From Phytophthora sp. 'mugwort' (lineage: Eukaryota; Oomycota; Peronosporomycetes; Peronosporales; Peronosporaceae): a DNA stretch of 64,000 nt. The DNA lies in NCBI GenBank assembly GCA_033558025.1, contig JAUCEF010000013.1, positions 1,853,001 through 1,917,000 on the forward strand, in the 5' to 3' direction. Position numbers and translations under genes: made by a program. The notes under the pieces are model-generated. The model was not told the origin of the DNA and made no database searches. It saw only the letters and a list, made by a program, of their open reading frames with translations. The first letter of the stretch is position 1. Every line of letters starts with the position of its first letter. Positions 1 to 11,200 of the stretch are shown here, one piece after another.

Positions 1-288
1 TCTTTATCAGTCGACGAATCGTGTGGGCTAGAGCTCCCATATGAGAATTCTGAGTTTTGCCAAACGCACGAGTATCGAAGGTGCGAGCATGTTTTTTTTG
101 TGGGGCGAAAAATGCTATAGTTGCCAGACTTGTGGTTCCCCGTAAACATCACCTTGGGACAAAACACACCACCGAAATACAGTGTAGTCCAGAACACGGT
201 CGTCACGATACTTCATAAACCCATCGTACAAAAAATATCCTCTTTTATCCTAGTATTTACTTGCAGTTATTTATTTTTCAAGTCGGTT

Positions 289-338
289 GACTTACCACGG
301 CAATTGTAACTTAAAAGTTACAATTGCCGTGGTAAGTC
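289..338. repeat. Near-perfect 24-bp foldback
   Basis: Two 24-bp arms (289-312 and 315-338) are exact reverse complements separated by only two bases, so the stretch can extrude as a cruciform or be transcribed into a hairpin. No coding frame explains it. It could be a tiny foldback element, a small-RNA source or a replication/repair product. Confidence 0.85.
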
Positions 339-542
339 AGCGCAATTTCGGGACGAAGCTCACGATGCCAGCGTAGCGCCACCTTCACCTTCGAGAGAAT
401 TCGGAGAGAGAGATTAGTTAATAAAACAAAGACACAGAGTGCTCAAGTCTGTATGGTCTGAATTTGCATCCGTTTGTCATTGACTCGACGGTACTACGAA
501 GTTATAAGCAAGTTTTTCAGTAGGGCTCAAATCTACATGTGC

Positions 543-672
543 AGTACTCCAATATAAAGTCAAACTAAAGCTTTAATTTCTAAAGCTTTACAACTAAAGC
601 TTTAATTTCTAGAGCTTTAGTTTGACTTTATATTGGAGTACTAAAGCTTTAGTTTGACTTTTATTGGAGTAC
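543..672. repeat. Inverted repeat with a third arm copy
   Basis: An arm beginning AGTACTCCAATATAAAG at 543 is repeated in inverted orientation ending at about 645. A third, slightly shortened copy in that second orientation follows directly, ending at about 672. The centre is rich in AAAGCTTTA motifs. The arm / inverted arm / repeated arm layout recurs near 27.3 kb. Confidence 0.8.
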
Positions 673-1429
673 TGTACATGTAAGATGGTTGTGGAGGCTC
701 GTGCAAACAGTTGTTTATGGTGGAGCTGCAATATCTAGTTGATCGTAGTGGTCAGATAATATTAGTGCTGCCATATATCACGCGGTAGATTCGTTTAAGT
801 CCTGCATCAGTGTCGTACGTTACCTGCGTGCCGCCACAACAATGGCGTAGTGTAGGTTTCGTAAACTATCGCAAAAAGATTAAAAATGCAAAGGAGTGTC
901 CACAACATCGACACGACAACGTGAGTGTCTAACGCTACATTTTGGCCTCGTCAGCACTGTGTGTCGGCAGGATCTGTACACTGTATCGAACACCGCTAGA
1001 ACTGATGTGAGGAATCCCGTGATAGCTATACTGAATTGAAGCCGCACTTTCGTCGAGTCATTGCAGTTGAAGTAGAATAGTCCATCGGGCTATATCATGA
1101 ATGCGCTATCAAGGTTGCAGCTTCAGTAGAGCCTACAATTGGGCACATGACAGATGCTATCTGTATTATAATACTACCTCGTCTCACAGGACTTCCACTC
1201 AGCGTGACCTCAAACTATGTATTTCAGTTAGCTGCTGCGTCGGCTGCCAGTAAACGCTTAGCTGTTGTTCCAGCAGTTCTGCGCTGCGGGAGGGGGGGGG
1301 GAGAGATTCCGAAAAAAATATTTAAAACAATATATTAATATTTTCACATGAAATAATCTATTTTTGGTCATCTAGCAACAGCCAGTCATATCTTATTTTA
1401 ATACTTTTCGCAACGTAATATAATATTTT

Positions 1430-2010
1430 GAAGACCTGGAAGACCTTATCCTCAAGTTCGAGGAGCTGCGCGATGTGCAGTCGATCTCCAAGAAGCTGCA
1501 GACCGGCGGACTGAGATCGCTGGGTACCCGAGAGATCTGCTGGGGTGAAGCCTTCCTTTCCCAGTAATCTCGGTGAGGAGGACTTCACTTCACTAGGAGA
1601 TGATATTGCGATATTATTCACTAACTGCCTCGTTTATCATGCTACATGCAGCACCTGTCATGCACTCACGCAAGTTTGAGTCGGCTTTGTGAAGGTGCTG
1701 GGAGGTCAAATGGCTGGCTTAACGGCGGTAGAGAAGGCTACACTGCAGCGATTTCGACGTGGGCACCGCATTGGGCTCAGCCACCGTGCAAGACGAACCA
1801 AGCTTTGTCGAGCGAAGTCCCAAGCCTCGCAAGGTCAACGCAGCCCCCAGCACTTATTGGCCTCGATATCGCCGACATCAAATATGCTGGAGGGGTTGCT
1901 CAGCTCTTATATGTTTTTGTTTGCGTCATGAACGCCAGCGTCTCTCACGATGGCGCTCAAGATGCTACACTTTATTCAAGGTTGACGATCCATACTGGAA
2001 CATAGCAACC
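1430..2010 (+). pseudogene. hAT-like transposase C-terminal relic
   Basis: Reading plus-strand frames in order gives a helix-like segment with EELRDVQSISKKLQ (about 1460-1500), then a piece with ISPTSNMLE (about 1867-1893), then HERQRLS (about 1930) and DPYWNIATA (about 1990-2015). Order and spacing resemble the C-terminal region of BED/hAT-type transposases, where a 'PPTSNVVERFFS'-like motif precedes an 'ER..L' helix and a conserved SYW. The frame is lost several times, so it is dead. The family is inferred from motif memory only; another cut-and-paste family is possible. Confidence 0.45.
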
Positions 2011-2068
2011 GCGATGCATGTCTGCAGTAACTCGCAAGCGAATATAATTCATGTGAATTCCCCAAATC

Positions 2069-2226
2069 ACTGAATCCGGGCACAGCAACAATAAATATTG
2101 GGGAATTCACATGAATTATATTCGCAAGCGAATAAATATTGGGGAATTCACATGAATTCCCCAACGCTTGCGAATATAATTCATGTGAATCCCCCAATAT
2201 TTATTGTTGCTGTGCCCGGATTCAGT
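2069..2226. repeat. Large foldback with 62-bp arms
   Basis: The left arm (2069-2130) and right arm (2165-2226) are almost perfect 62-bp reverse complements. The 34-bp loop itself repeats part of the arm (the AATAAATATTGGGGAATTC block), so hairpin units are nested. A further partial copy lies just left, at about 2039-2063. No ORF or transposase belongs to it. It resembles a foldback/MITE-like insertion or an inverted duplication. Confidence 0.85.
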
Positions 2227-3249
2227 TATTTATTTCGTGCATGGAGACGATGTTCATGCACTATTTATTTATCTTTGTTGCTTGAAATTGATATATACTC
2301 TATTTTCGGAATCCCTGGGGGGGGCGCTGCTATCAATAATTTCAGGATGCACGTTCGGCTTTCTTCGACTCTAGTCAGCGACGGCTACTTGCTCGCTACT
2401 GGCAGAGAAGACAATTAATGACTGTTTCTTCACCGTAAGGAATTCAAGTAGCATTTTTTTCCACCGATACGCTCAGCTAGCAACTATATGTTTCCCTTTG
2501 CTTCAGAAATCCTAGACCTCGATTGGAAGCCTCCATCCGGGATATCTATTCCAGCAATAACTGACGATCGTATCAGATGGAATGGATGAAGCAGAGCAAT
2601 TCATAGTGCGTTTTGAAAGGATTAAAACATTTTCCATCGAACGAGCTGCATGCAGGTTCGAATTCTCATTTGACTGCAATTTTATAGCTTCAATGCAGCA
2701 AGGTGGTCAACCTTAAAAAACTTAAATGCACCAAGGTGAAATTCCAGATTGCGACGTCACAAATCATTCGATTCATTGTTCGGTTCACCACACCCTTGAA
2801 TTCCGCAACTTGGGTGACATGTCGAACGACGCGCCGCAAAGTTTCGGCAAATGATCAGTCTGCTAATCAAGCCACAATGATCACCATCTCTGACGATGGC
2901 TTAGTGCATCTTAAGGCGTCGGCAGGAATTCCGACTCATTTTTGACGATTGGAGTTGTGTTCTTCCTTGTCTCCACTCTTCTCTTTAGTTTTGTCGGCGA
3001 CATGCGTATGCTTATCGTCTTGTCTATGACGCTGGGCTTGTTCGGACGCTAATCAGCAGGTGTAGCTTTTATTAGACTTTTGCATTCCTTGCCAAAGGGA
3101 AGTGTAAAAACAACAATATGCAAGGACAACCAATAGTGTTGAAGATGCAATAAGCAATCACCGCTCCGTAAAAACATGACATCGATCTTTCGAATTGTTA
3201 GCGATAGCTAGAATACCACTTCAATCGCGGTAGAAACGGCCAGTGTACT
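2227..3249. other. Gene-poor intergenic DNA
   Basis: No gene is recognised. An 80-codon open frame at 2703-2945 opens with GTG rather than ATG and resembles nothing I know. The 3' end of the minus-strand secreted-protein gene abuts the right edge. Confidence 0.5.
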
Positions 3250-4458
3250 TTACTCCCTGCGAAGTGCAGTCTTGGCGTTGCTTTCAGCTGTAGCAGGCTT
3301 CCAAACGGTATCAGCGCTGTAGTTACCGAGGAGCTGGGAGCAGTTTTGCATCTTGACAGGCGTGGAGACGAGTTCAGCTTCGAAAGCTGTGGCACCCATT
3401 TTGGGGGCGTTCACCTCGAACTCTTGATCTTCGAGGTAGCAGCACACAAAGTCATGGAAACGGTTGTAGGCGGCAATGCGCTCTTTGGCAGTCATCTTAG
3501 CAGTGCGCTTGAACGTTCCAAAGATCAGCTGACGGATCTCAGCGGGGGAGCTCAGGCACAAATCACGCGAAGAGAAGACCGGGCGGTACTCATCTGGAAT
3601 TTGGCACGACGGCAAAGCCTGAATTACATCAACTGTAAGCACAGTGCTATCAGTGGAGTTAACGCCAGAAGCAAGCGCTCCAGCGGTGTTTACGATGGAC
3701 GTGACGAGAGGAGTGACGATGTAGATCGGGTCGTCGATAGCGTGGATGAACATGAGCACGGACAGGAGGACGTTTGAGATAGCATTGCTCATTGTACCAA
3801 AGACCGCCTCCACACCAGCCATGAGCCCACCGATCACAGCGAATCCACCACCGATCATTAACGCAGTCTCAGCAGTAAACTCCGACGGATGGTGCGTGAT
3901 GTGCAGCAGCAATCCGCCGGCCATATTCTCCGCCGTCTCCTTTGGGTCCTCCTTCATGAGACCCCAGAGCGACTTGATGTTGGTTCCAAATTCCTTAAAG
4001 AAGTGGCCGACCTGCTTGGCGCCGACAAGAGGATTACGGATGGTGTTGATGATCCACTCGATGGCATCCGCAAGGGTTTGCGCCATGGCAATAACGGTGT
4101 CAGCCGTATAGTCGACAAAGTTCGTGATCGCGTACTTGATCCGGTCCTTGAGCGGTAGCTTCTTGTTCATTTCCTTCTTTTGCTTCCGCTCGATTTTGAA
4201 GTAGTCCCACAGGGTGTTGTTCGGGTGGCTCAGTAGGTAAGCCGACATGGCGGCGTCAGCGGCGTTGGCCTTGAGTTCGTCATCCGAAAGGTTTTCTTGT
4301 TCTTCGGTAAAGTCGACGACAACGGGACAGACATTGTAGACGTCTCCGACGCTGCCACTGGAGGAAGTGGTGATGAGAGAAGTGCTTGAAGAGTTCGAAG
4401 GGCTCTTTGCCGCACAGAGGCACGAGAAGAGCACGAGGAGGAGAGTCGAGAACCACAT
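3250..4458 (-). CDS. Secreted oomycete protein, unknown function
   Basis: A single-exon gene of about 402 codons. The ATG at 4458 is preferred because it gives a typical signal peptide (MWFSTLLLVLFSCLCAAKS, predicted cleavage after about residue 16-19). An in-frame ATG at 4518 would add 20 residues in front of it. The mature part starts with a Ser/Thr/Asn-rich stretch, then an acidic segment, then a Lys-rich helix. A long region follows with hydrophobic helices (GGGFAVIGGLMAGVEAVFG and LLSVLMFIHAIDDPIYIVTP) that could be amphipathic or membrane-associated. The C-terminal third carries spaced cysteines (SCQIP, DLCLSS, VCCYLE, QNCSQ) and N-glycosylation sites, fitting a disulfide-bonded extracellular or endomembrane protein. 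No RXLR or LFLAK motif follows the signal peptide, so it is not a canonical RXLR or CRN effector. I recognise no named domain. Confidence 0.8.
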   Translation of the reverse strand: MWFSTLLLVLFSCLCAAKSPSNSSSTSLITTSSSGSVGDVYNVCPVVVDFTEEQENLSDDELKANAADAAMSAYLLSHPNNTLWDYFKIERKQKKEMNKKLPLKDRIKYAITNFVDYTADTVIAMAQTLADAIEWIINTIRNPLVGAKQVGHFFKEFGTNIKSLWGLMKEDPKETAENMAGGLLLHITHHPSEFTAETALMIGGGFAVIGGLMAGVEAVFGTMSNAISNVLLSVLMFIHAIDDPIYIVTPLVTSIVNTAGALASGVNSTDSTVLTVDVIQALPSCQIPDEYRPVFSSRDLCLSSPAEIRQLIFGTFKRTAKMTAKERIAAYNRFHDFVCCYLEDQEFEVNAPKMGATAFEAELVSTPVKMQNCSQLLGNYSADTVWKPATAESNAKTALRRE

Positions 4459-6299
4459 GTGGGCGAAGAGGTAAAAGAAGTTGTGAGACGAATTGAAACG
4501 CTTATGTGCATTGGCCATTTCCTTGCCGGTGGTGAACCACTGATTCACTTATTCATTGAGTCTCACTTGTGAACAAGTCCTTAACGATCCCAAGCGAGAG
4601 ATACCAACTCACTGTATATACTTGCAGGCATCAGAAGATCGCGCACTTAGCAAATCTGACAGGCAGATCTGATCGCAAATCGCGTCTGTCACTTCGGAAT
4701 CATCGAGCCACCATTCTCTTGTACGACTAATTCTTACTTTTAAGTGCGATTACTTAAAAATAATTGCGCTTTGCCGCGGACATCCCAAGACTGAAGATGT
4801 CTACATGCAGAATGTCAGCAGTGCTACAGTTTACGTTGTCGCATACACTGCCGGTTTAAAATGAGACTGGTGCTGACTCGTCGTATGTCGGCTAATTGTC
4901 CGACGTTACCACGCGCCCTTTCGAGGAGATATCGCTAGGGTTTGTTGAAATGAAGATTACTTCTGAAGTTTTGGATCAAAAATGGCACGCGCTTGTTGGG
5001 TTGGAAAATGGCCAACGAACAAAAAACATAAAAACAGAAATTTGGAAACAGTAGCGACGACGAAATGGTTTTGACGTGCCGATCCGAGTTTTAATCCTGC
5101 GCATTTTCATTGGGTCAAGGCAGCTCGCCCCGAGGGAACGGTCGCGGTCTCCATGTGGCATTGTCCCTGAGACTTCGAGGTCGAACAGAAAAGTGCAAAT
5201 TGTCGCCGTCGGAAAGTTGCGGTTTAGCATATACAACCCGTCTCTATACATGCATAGAGTGAATTGTGCTCGATTAATACCACTCGTAGGTATTGTGGCC
5301 TGACTCGCTCTAGGAAAGCACTTGTGTACCGCGATAAAGCAGCAGCCCTTTTTACTCCTCTCAGCGGTATTTAACCGCGAGATCACCTGTGCTGTTGCTC
5401 GACCATTGGATCCTGCACGCAAAAAAGGGTATGTCAATCTGTATTTATCGTACCTAATGTCTTCTTATTAAGACTTGAAAAACATTGAGTAGAAAAATGG
5501 GCTGGCGCCTTCATGTAAATCAAGGCTGATGAGGACCAAACTCTGCAGTATATGCATTTACAGATAGAATCAGGAAACTAGCGCAATATAGACTCCCTGA
5601 ACAGTGTACACTGTACACTGTACAGTATACCATTGCATGCCTTTCGAGAGACTTAGCAGAAGTGATTCCAACCTTTAGTTAGTGGGCCACGACGATGCAG
5701 TGTCGATCAGATAGAGGCAGTTTAAGTACTGTCTGGCAAGGACCTCGACACACGTTTTCTGTTAGAGTTACTATTGTACCTTGCGTCGTCGTCAAATTCT
5801 AATCGGCGCGTGCGAATGAAACTTCAGACGCCAATGGCGTCCAGGGGAGACGAAAGGGCGCTCACATGAACTCGAGGTGTGGTGCCTCGCTCCAATGAGA
5901 ACGGTTCTGTATCCGGATACGAGCCGGATTCCAACCATAGGTAGCATAGGTAGGTCCATTTTTGTGGTACTACACTTAGTCAGTCCCTGATTGATTAATT
6001 AATGGGCACCACTAAATAAATATTATTCACCTTCAACCTATTGTATATCTTCGTGCATTTCCTTGTTGCTTGGCGGGACGACTGCCAAAGATACGGTTAA
6101 TCAAACGGTCATAGAGCTGCAAAGACAGCCAGCTACTAATTACCTTCAGGCCTGTACTAGGTAAGAATACTGTATCTGTACCTTGTCCGTAGACACATGT
6201 ATTTTCGCACAACAGGTTATTGGCCCTGGACGAAAGCTCGCGCCTTAACGCCAATCATTTACTAAAGCACCACCAACCCCTCACAACTTTCACTGCGTC
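4459..6299. other. Intergenic region between divergent genes
   Basis: This 1.8-kb stretch separates the divergent secreted-protein and ZIP transporter genes. Open frames exist (for example minus strand 4976-5437) but lack an upstream ATG and show no recognisable protein. A short palindromic run of GTACACTGTACACTGTAC lies near 5605-5630. Promoters for both neighbours should lie at the two ends; no clear Inr match stands out. Confidence 0.5.
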
Positions 6300-7283
6300 A
6301 TGCTTCAAACGGGCCACGCTGTCGCCGTCGCCTTCGCGCTCAATATTGCCGCCGGTGCTGCTACGATCCTCGGTGGCATGGTCATCTTCAACAAGCGACT
6401 CGTATACTTGGCGAATCCCGTGAGTTTGGCCGTCGCCTTGAGCATTTCGTCCGGTGTCATGATGTTCATCTCGTTAGTGGAGATTTTCAGTGAGGCAGTG
6501 CATCTGCTGACCGAAGGACTTCGCACCGAAGACATGACGGAGGAGACAGCTACCGGCCACGGCTGGCTCAGTGCCACGGCGTGTTTTGCTGTTGGTATCG
6601 CGCTCATCTACATTATTGACGCCGTCGTCCACAAGATCTCGCCCGAACATGAGATGACCGAGATCGAAAACATGCCAGATGTCCGCGAATCCATCCGCCA
6701 GCTTGAAAGCAACAAAATGCCTAACAAGAACTCGACTCCGTGTTTAGAGTCTGGTCCTTCAACATGTGTAGAGCCTATCACACAGTACTCCAGGATGGAC
6801 GAGGACGCCAAACGTGCCCTGCAGCGGATGGGTGTGCTTAGTGCACTTGCCATTGGTATCCACAACCTGCCCGAGGGAATCGCCACCTACGTCGGTGCCA
6901 TCCAAAACTCCTCTGTCGGTTTCTCTCTTGCTGTCGGTATTGGTCTCCACAATATTCCCGAAGGCATCGCTGTCGCTGCCCCCATCTACTTTGCCACTGG
7001 TTCTCGCTGGCGTGGAATTATGTGGTGCGCGATTTCTGCTGCTGCTGAGCCGATCGGCGGCGTCATCGCGTGGATTGCTATTGGGGACGGCATGGACCCG
7101 GTCTCGGAGGGCATCCTTTTTGGAATCGTATGTGGCATCATGGTGTGTATCTGTGTGAAAGAGCTGATCCCTACCTCATACAAATTCGCCAAGGACAAGA
7201 CGCACATTGTTGCTTTAGGCATGTTTGCTGGTATGTTCATCATGGTCGCCAGTCTCACGCTGTTCGGCTACGCCGGTGTATAA
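6300..7283 (+). CDS. ZIP-family metal (zinc/iron) transporter
   Basis: An intronless 327-residue membrane protein. It has three N-terminal transmembrane segments, a variable charged loop (about residues 115-175), then a membrane bundle. The ZIP signature is present twice: AIGIHNLPEGIATYVG (about residues 182-197) and GIGLHNIPEGIAVA (about 214-227). The His, Asn, Pro-Glu-Gly residues are those that line the binuclear metal site of ZIP proteins. The pair of HN.PEG motifs and the short length match the ZupT/GufA (ZIP11-like) subfamily, which moves Zn2+ and other divalent metals into the cytosol. The variable loop lacks the His-rich cluster of many plasma-membrane ZIPs. The ATG at 6300 is the first in frame and sits directly before the first hydrophobic helix. 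Location (plasma membrane, vacuole or Golgi) cannot be told from sequence. Confidence 0.93.
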   Translation: MLQTGHAVAVAFALNIAAGAATILGGMVIFNKRLVYLANPVSLAVALSISSGVMMFISLVEIFSEAVHLLTEGLRTEDMTEETATGHGWLSATACFAVGIALIYIIDAVVHKISPEHEMTEIENMPDVRESIRQLESNKMPNKNSTPCLESGPSTCVEPITQYSRMDEDAKRALQRMGVLSALAIGIHNLPEGIATYVGAIQNSSVGFSLAVGIGLHNIPEGIAVAAPIYFATGSRWRGIMWCAISAAAEPIGGVIAWIAIGDGMDPVSEGILFGIVCGIMVCICVKELIPTSYKFAKDKTHIVALGMFAGMFIMVASLTLFGYAGV

Positions 7284-8270
7284 GGGAGAGTATGTTCCAG
7301 TCATAAGAATGGTAAGCATTTGTTTGCATTCTGGTCGAAAATCACGTTCATGCTTGGGATTGATTCTGCCCCAGCTTTCACCTTTCAGCTTGTGCTCAGA
7401 TGCATATACTATCTAAGAAAAAAGTTGAGTTGTTGTCGTCGTTTTTTTTTCGAGAATAACCGTCACATGTTCCGACAGCACGTTACGCGCACTATCAAAA
7501 CGAAAAGGAATATTCAAACAATATAGCTGTACAGTATACTGTACTACCGTATCCGCTAGTATTTATCATGGTTTTCCAAAGAAGTGCCATAACCTATTTT
7601 GCTCGTTATGAATTCCTCAGTATAGCAATTTGCGTCGCTTTTGGTCACCGAAATCACCCACCACTGCGCCCCGGCAGCCTCGAGGGCCCACTCATACATC
7701 GACGTTCTGGTACTGCCGATTGACAGCACGTCCCAAGGATGGTGCGACTAAAAGGCGTTGAAAAAGCTTCTGGACAGATTTGTCTTGTTCAGTGTAAAAG
7801 AGAATACTCGGTTGAATTGCAGATCGTAGTTAACTACTGTAGAGCAGCTCCAATCTCGATCTCGGCACATGCAACGTCGTATAAATTTTGGCCAAATCGT
7901 TTGGCTTGTGGATGCATTCATTGCCTTAACTATCGATATGGAGAAATCGATGATGCTAAAAAGGCAGGTCCAATCCAGGAATTCAATTTTGTGAGCTCTG
8001 TTTTCTTCATTGATTATTTTCTCGTCACAAGCGTGCTTAAGTGGTTTTTTATTTGGTTGTTTTCTGCTTTGCACCAGCGGAGCGTCGAAATGTCTGCCCA
8101 GGACGGCATCAAACCTTGTGCGGAAAGTGTATCATCTACATCTTGTTACGAGTTATGAAAATGCAAAAACGTCCTCGCGGCGGCGGCAGACCGTGCGAAT
8201 AAGTGAGCGGTGCGAGGCGAGGCTCTACATAGTGTGTGGCTATCCTATCTATTACCTAGCACTTGGCCGT
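7284..8270. other. Convergent intergenic region
   Basis: This region lies between the 3' ends of the ZIP gene (+) and the HEATR1 gene (-), so it should hold both 3' UTRs. It includes T-rich runs near 7438 and a GTACAGTATACTGTAC palindrome near 7530. Open frames at 7739-8158 and on the opposite strand are low-complexity and show no recognisable protein. Confidence 0.5.
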
Positions 8271-11200
8271 CTAGGTCGTGAGGTACTGGTCCAAGGACTC
8301 GCCCGAGATGTCCTCAATCTGCTTGATTACGCGGTGGCACGTCTCCTCCACTTCGTCGTTCGTGTCCTCCATGAGCTCAGCCAGGAACGGGATGCTCTCG
8401 GGCAGCATGGCCAGGAACTCGTCACCAATCACCTGGTAGCACTTCTCCACCGTCACCAACGCCGCGAGACGGACCAGCGCGTTGTCTCCACGCGACTTCA
8501 TCAACACCGCGTAGTGCAGCGGCTTCCACAGCAGGTCGCTCTTGGCAGCCCACGCCAGGTTGGCCAGGCACGGCGCCACCGTTTCCAATACGAACTCACG
8601 CATCGATGCGTCGTACTGCAGCACGTCGAGCACATCCACCAGCGGGCCCAGCACCACGTCGAAGCGGTCCTTTTCAATAAACCCATCGTTATCGTGCACG
8701 AAGCAGCCGTCCAAAGCGCGCACCACGGTGGATAGCAGCAGCGTGTAGCGCTCGCGCTCAGCCTTCACATCAGCCGCAGACGAAGCGCCCAGCTTCGCTT
8801 TCTTGGCCGGGGGCTCGTCCTCAATAGCGAAGAAATCGTCATCATCGTCGTCGCTCTCCTCGAGTGATCGCAGTGGCTGTTGCATCATAACCTTACGACT
8901 CTCGCGAAGCGATGATGTCAGGAACTCCAGCACGTGCGCGTAGTAAGGCACGAAGATGCCACGCAAACGCTCCGAAAGCTTGACAACCAGCTTGAAGAAC
9001 GAAATCCGGCGCGAAATGTCGCCACTCTTGCCAGATAATCCGACGCGAGTCTGTGCCCACTCAGCCAATTTCAGGAACAGTGGCTTAAGCTGCTTCTCGC
9101 TCAGCTTCAGGATAAATTGAACAAGGCACTCTAGCATCTCTTCCTCGACTTCCTCCAAGTCTTGCAACTTGGATGAGTGTACACGACGAGCATCCAGAGC
9201 CGTAACGAAGAAGCGAGCAAACGAAGGCAAGTGCTTTCGAATAGCTGACGAGTCCAGGTCGTTCACGACCGATCCCACAACAGAAAACAACCGAGTCACG
9301 CTCGTGTCGCTCTGCAGTGTCAGCACGTGCTCATACGCACCAAACAGAATGGGGAGAAGCTGACGCAGCTCGACGTGGTTGCACAAATTCAGGAAGCAGC
9401 AGTCGACGGACATCAGCACTTCCACGTTCGACGGTGCAGCAGAAAGCAGAGCCGGAGTCAGTAGGGCACGAATAACCGAGGGCAGGTACGGTCCCAGGAA
9501 CTGAGGAATCTTCTCCGTGAACACCTCCAACGCAGCCAGCAAGCACTGCAACACCGCCTTGGTGCCACTAACGCCATTAGCCGACGAGCAGTACTCGATT
9601 CCACTCATTAAGCGTGGGAAAAACTTGGGCAGAAGGGGGAATACCATAGGGCCAACCGCGCGGCAGATCGAAGACAGGCACACGAAAGCACAGCCGAACA
9701 GATGCAGCGTCATGGGAGACGAGCTCACGACTTCATGATCCACGTACTTGACGATCGTCGGGAGAATCTGTTGGAAACGCTTTGAGTGGTTTGCAGCGAA
9801 GTTGCGGGCCAAAATGTCAACGCTGAGAAGAGCAGTCTGAATGTTGACGCTGTTCTCAGAGCCCTCAGTGTTCTGAAGGATCGAGTCGAGTTCATCCAGC
9901 ATGTCGATGAACAGCAAAGCTTCACCGGAAGAGAGCGAATCGCGCTCCTCCTGCAGACGCTCGTTAAATAACTGCATTGCTTTTTTGCGCACCAGGCTGT
10001 TGTCGTGGTGTAGCAGTTCGCTGATGACCGCGACAAAACCAGGCGTCGACAGAAGCTGCTGCAGAGCTCCAAGAATCTCCATTGAATCCGAAGACAGAGA
10101 CGTCCAGAAGCCGCCCTCGTCGTCATGTAGAGATTGCTCTCGAGCAACACGACGGAAATACAGCAAGTCGAGTTGAGCTAGCATCAGGTAATTGTGCTGC
10201 AGCGCATCGCCCTCTTCATCGTCGTCATTTTGATCACGTTCACTCTCATAGCTCAAGATCTTGTGATGCAACTCACGAGCACGCAGATGCGCATTCACAA
10301 ATTTCACAAGGATCGAGTTCAGTTGACGCGACAACGCACTCGACTTCACCAACCGCTCATCCAGCACAAAGCGCTCGTACTCGACGTCGTCTTCGTCTTC
10401 ATCCATGTCGTCCGTGTCCGTGTCAGCCTCTTCCACTACGTGAGGAAGCAAGTCGCGCGCCATACGCAAAACCATCACCAATGACGATACTTGTTGAGCG
10501 CAATCAAAACTAAAGCACAAATTGTGTGCAAACTGAATACGTTCGCGCTGGACATCCATGTCTGTCTCAGCAGCAGCGTGTTGAAGCAGTGACACGGCAC
10601 AGTACGGCAGAAGATCCCTTCCAAGTGATTCCACCACAACTTGGAACAGAGCCTCACGCTTGCTCTTAGGAATCTGGTTAAACGCCTCGACAAACAAACC
10701 AATAAACCGCTGAGGCGTGATCAAAACCCCGGATTCCTGATTCTTGGCCGCAACGATGTGCGGAACCACCGCCTGGATAATTGTCTCCAGCACGTAAAAA
10801 GAATACTCATCCTCATGACGAATTGAGCCAGCACTGACGAAACTCAAAATCTTGTCCAGCGACGCAAGTACACTAGCCGGATGCAAATTCACCAGAGAAC
10901 TAATGAACAGCAGCGCCTCATTGCGCGTCTGAGGAGACGAAGTACGGCCTAGACATGAAAGCGTGTGTTTAACGAGAAGTTCAGGCTTCACGGCCGTCTC
11001 CGCGTGCTTCGTGCCCTTTACCAAGATTCCGTTAGCGTGCTTGGATGGTGACGAGCTGACCTCGCAAACACGACGCAAGCAGCTAAACAGCACCTGCAAA
11101 ATGTACTCGGAGACAACACTTTCGTGCTTCGGGTCGCAGAACACATCTAGCACGCCGCACAGAGTCGTCAGAAGCTTGCTAATATCAGTGTCTGCCTCCT

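Noticed and set aside
4976..5437. 153-codon minus-strand open frame
   Set aside because: Begins with TTG, first ATG is deep inside, no family motif and no signal peptide; better explained as chance.
6305..7258. Minus-strand frames opposite the ZIP transporter
   Set aside because: Mirror frames of a highly biased coding sequence; no motifs.
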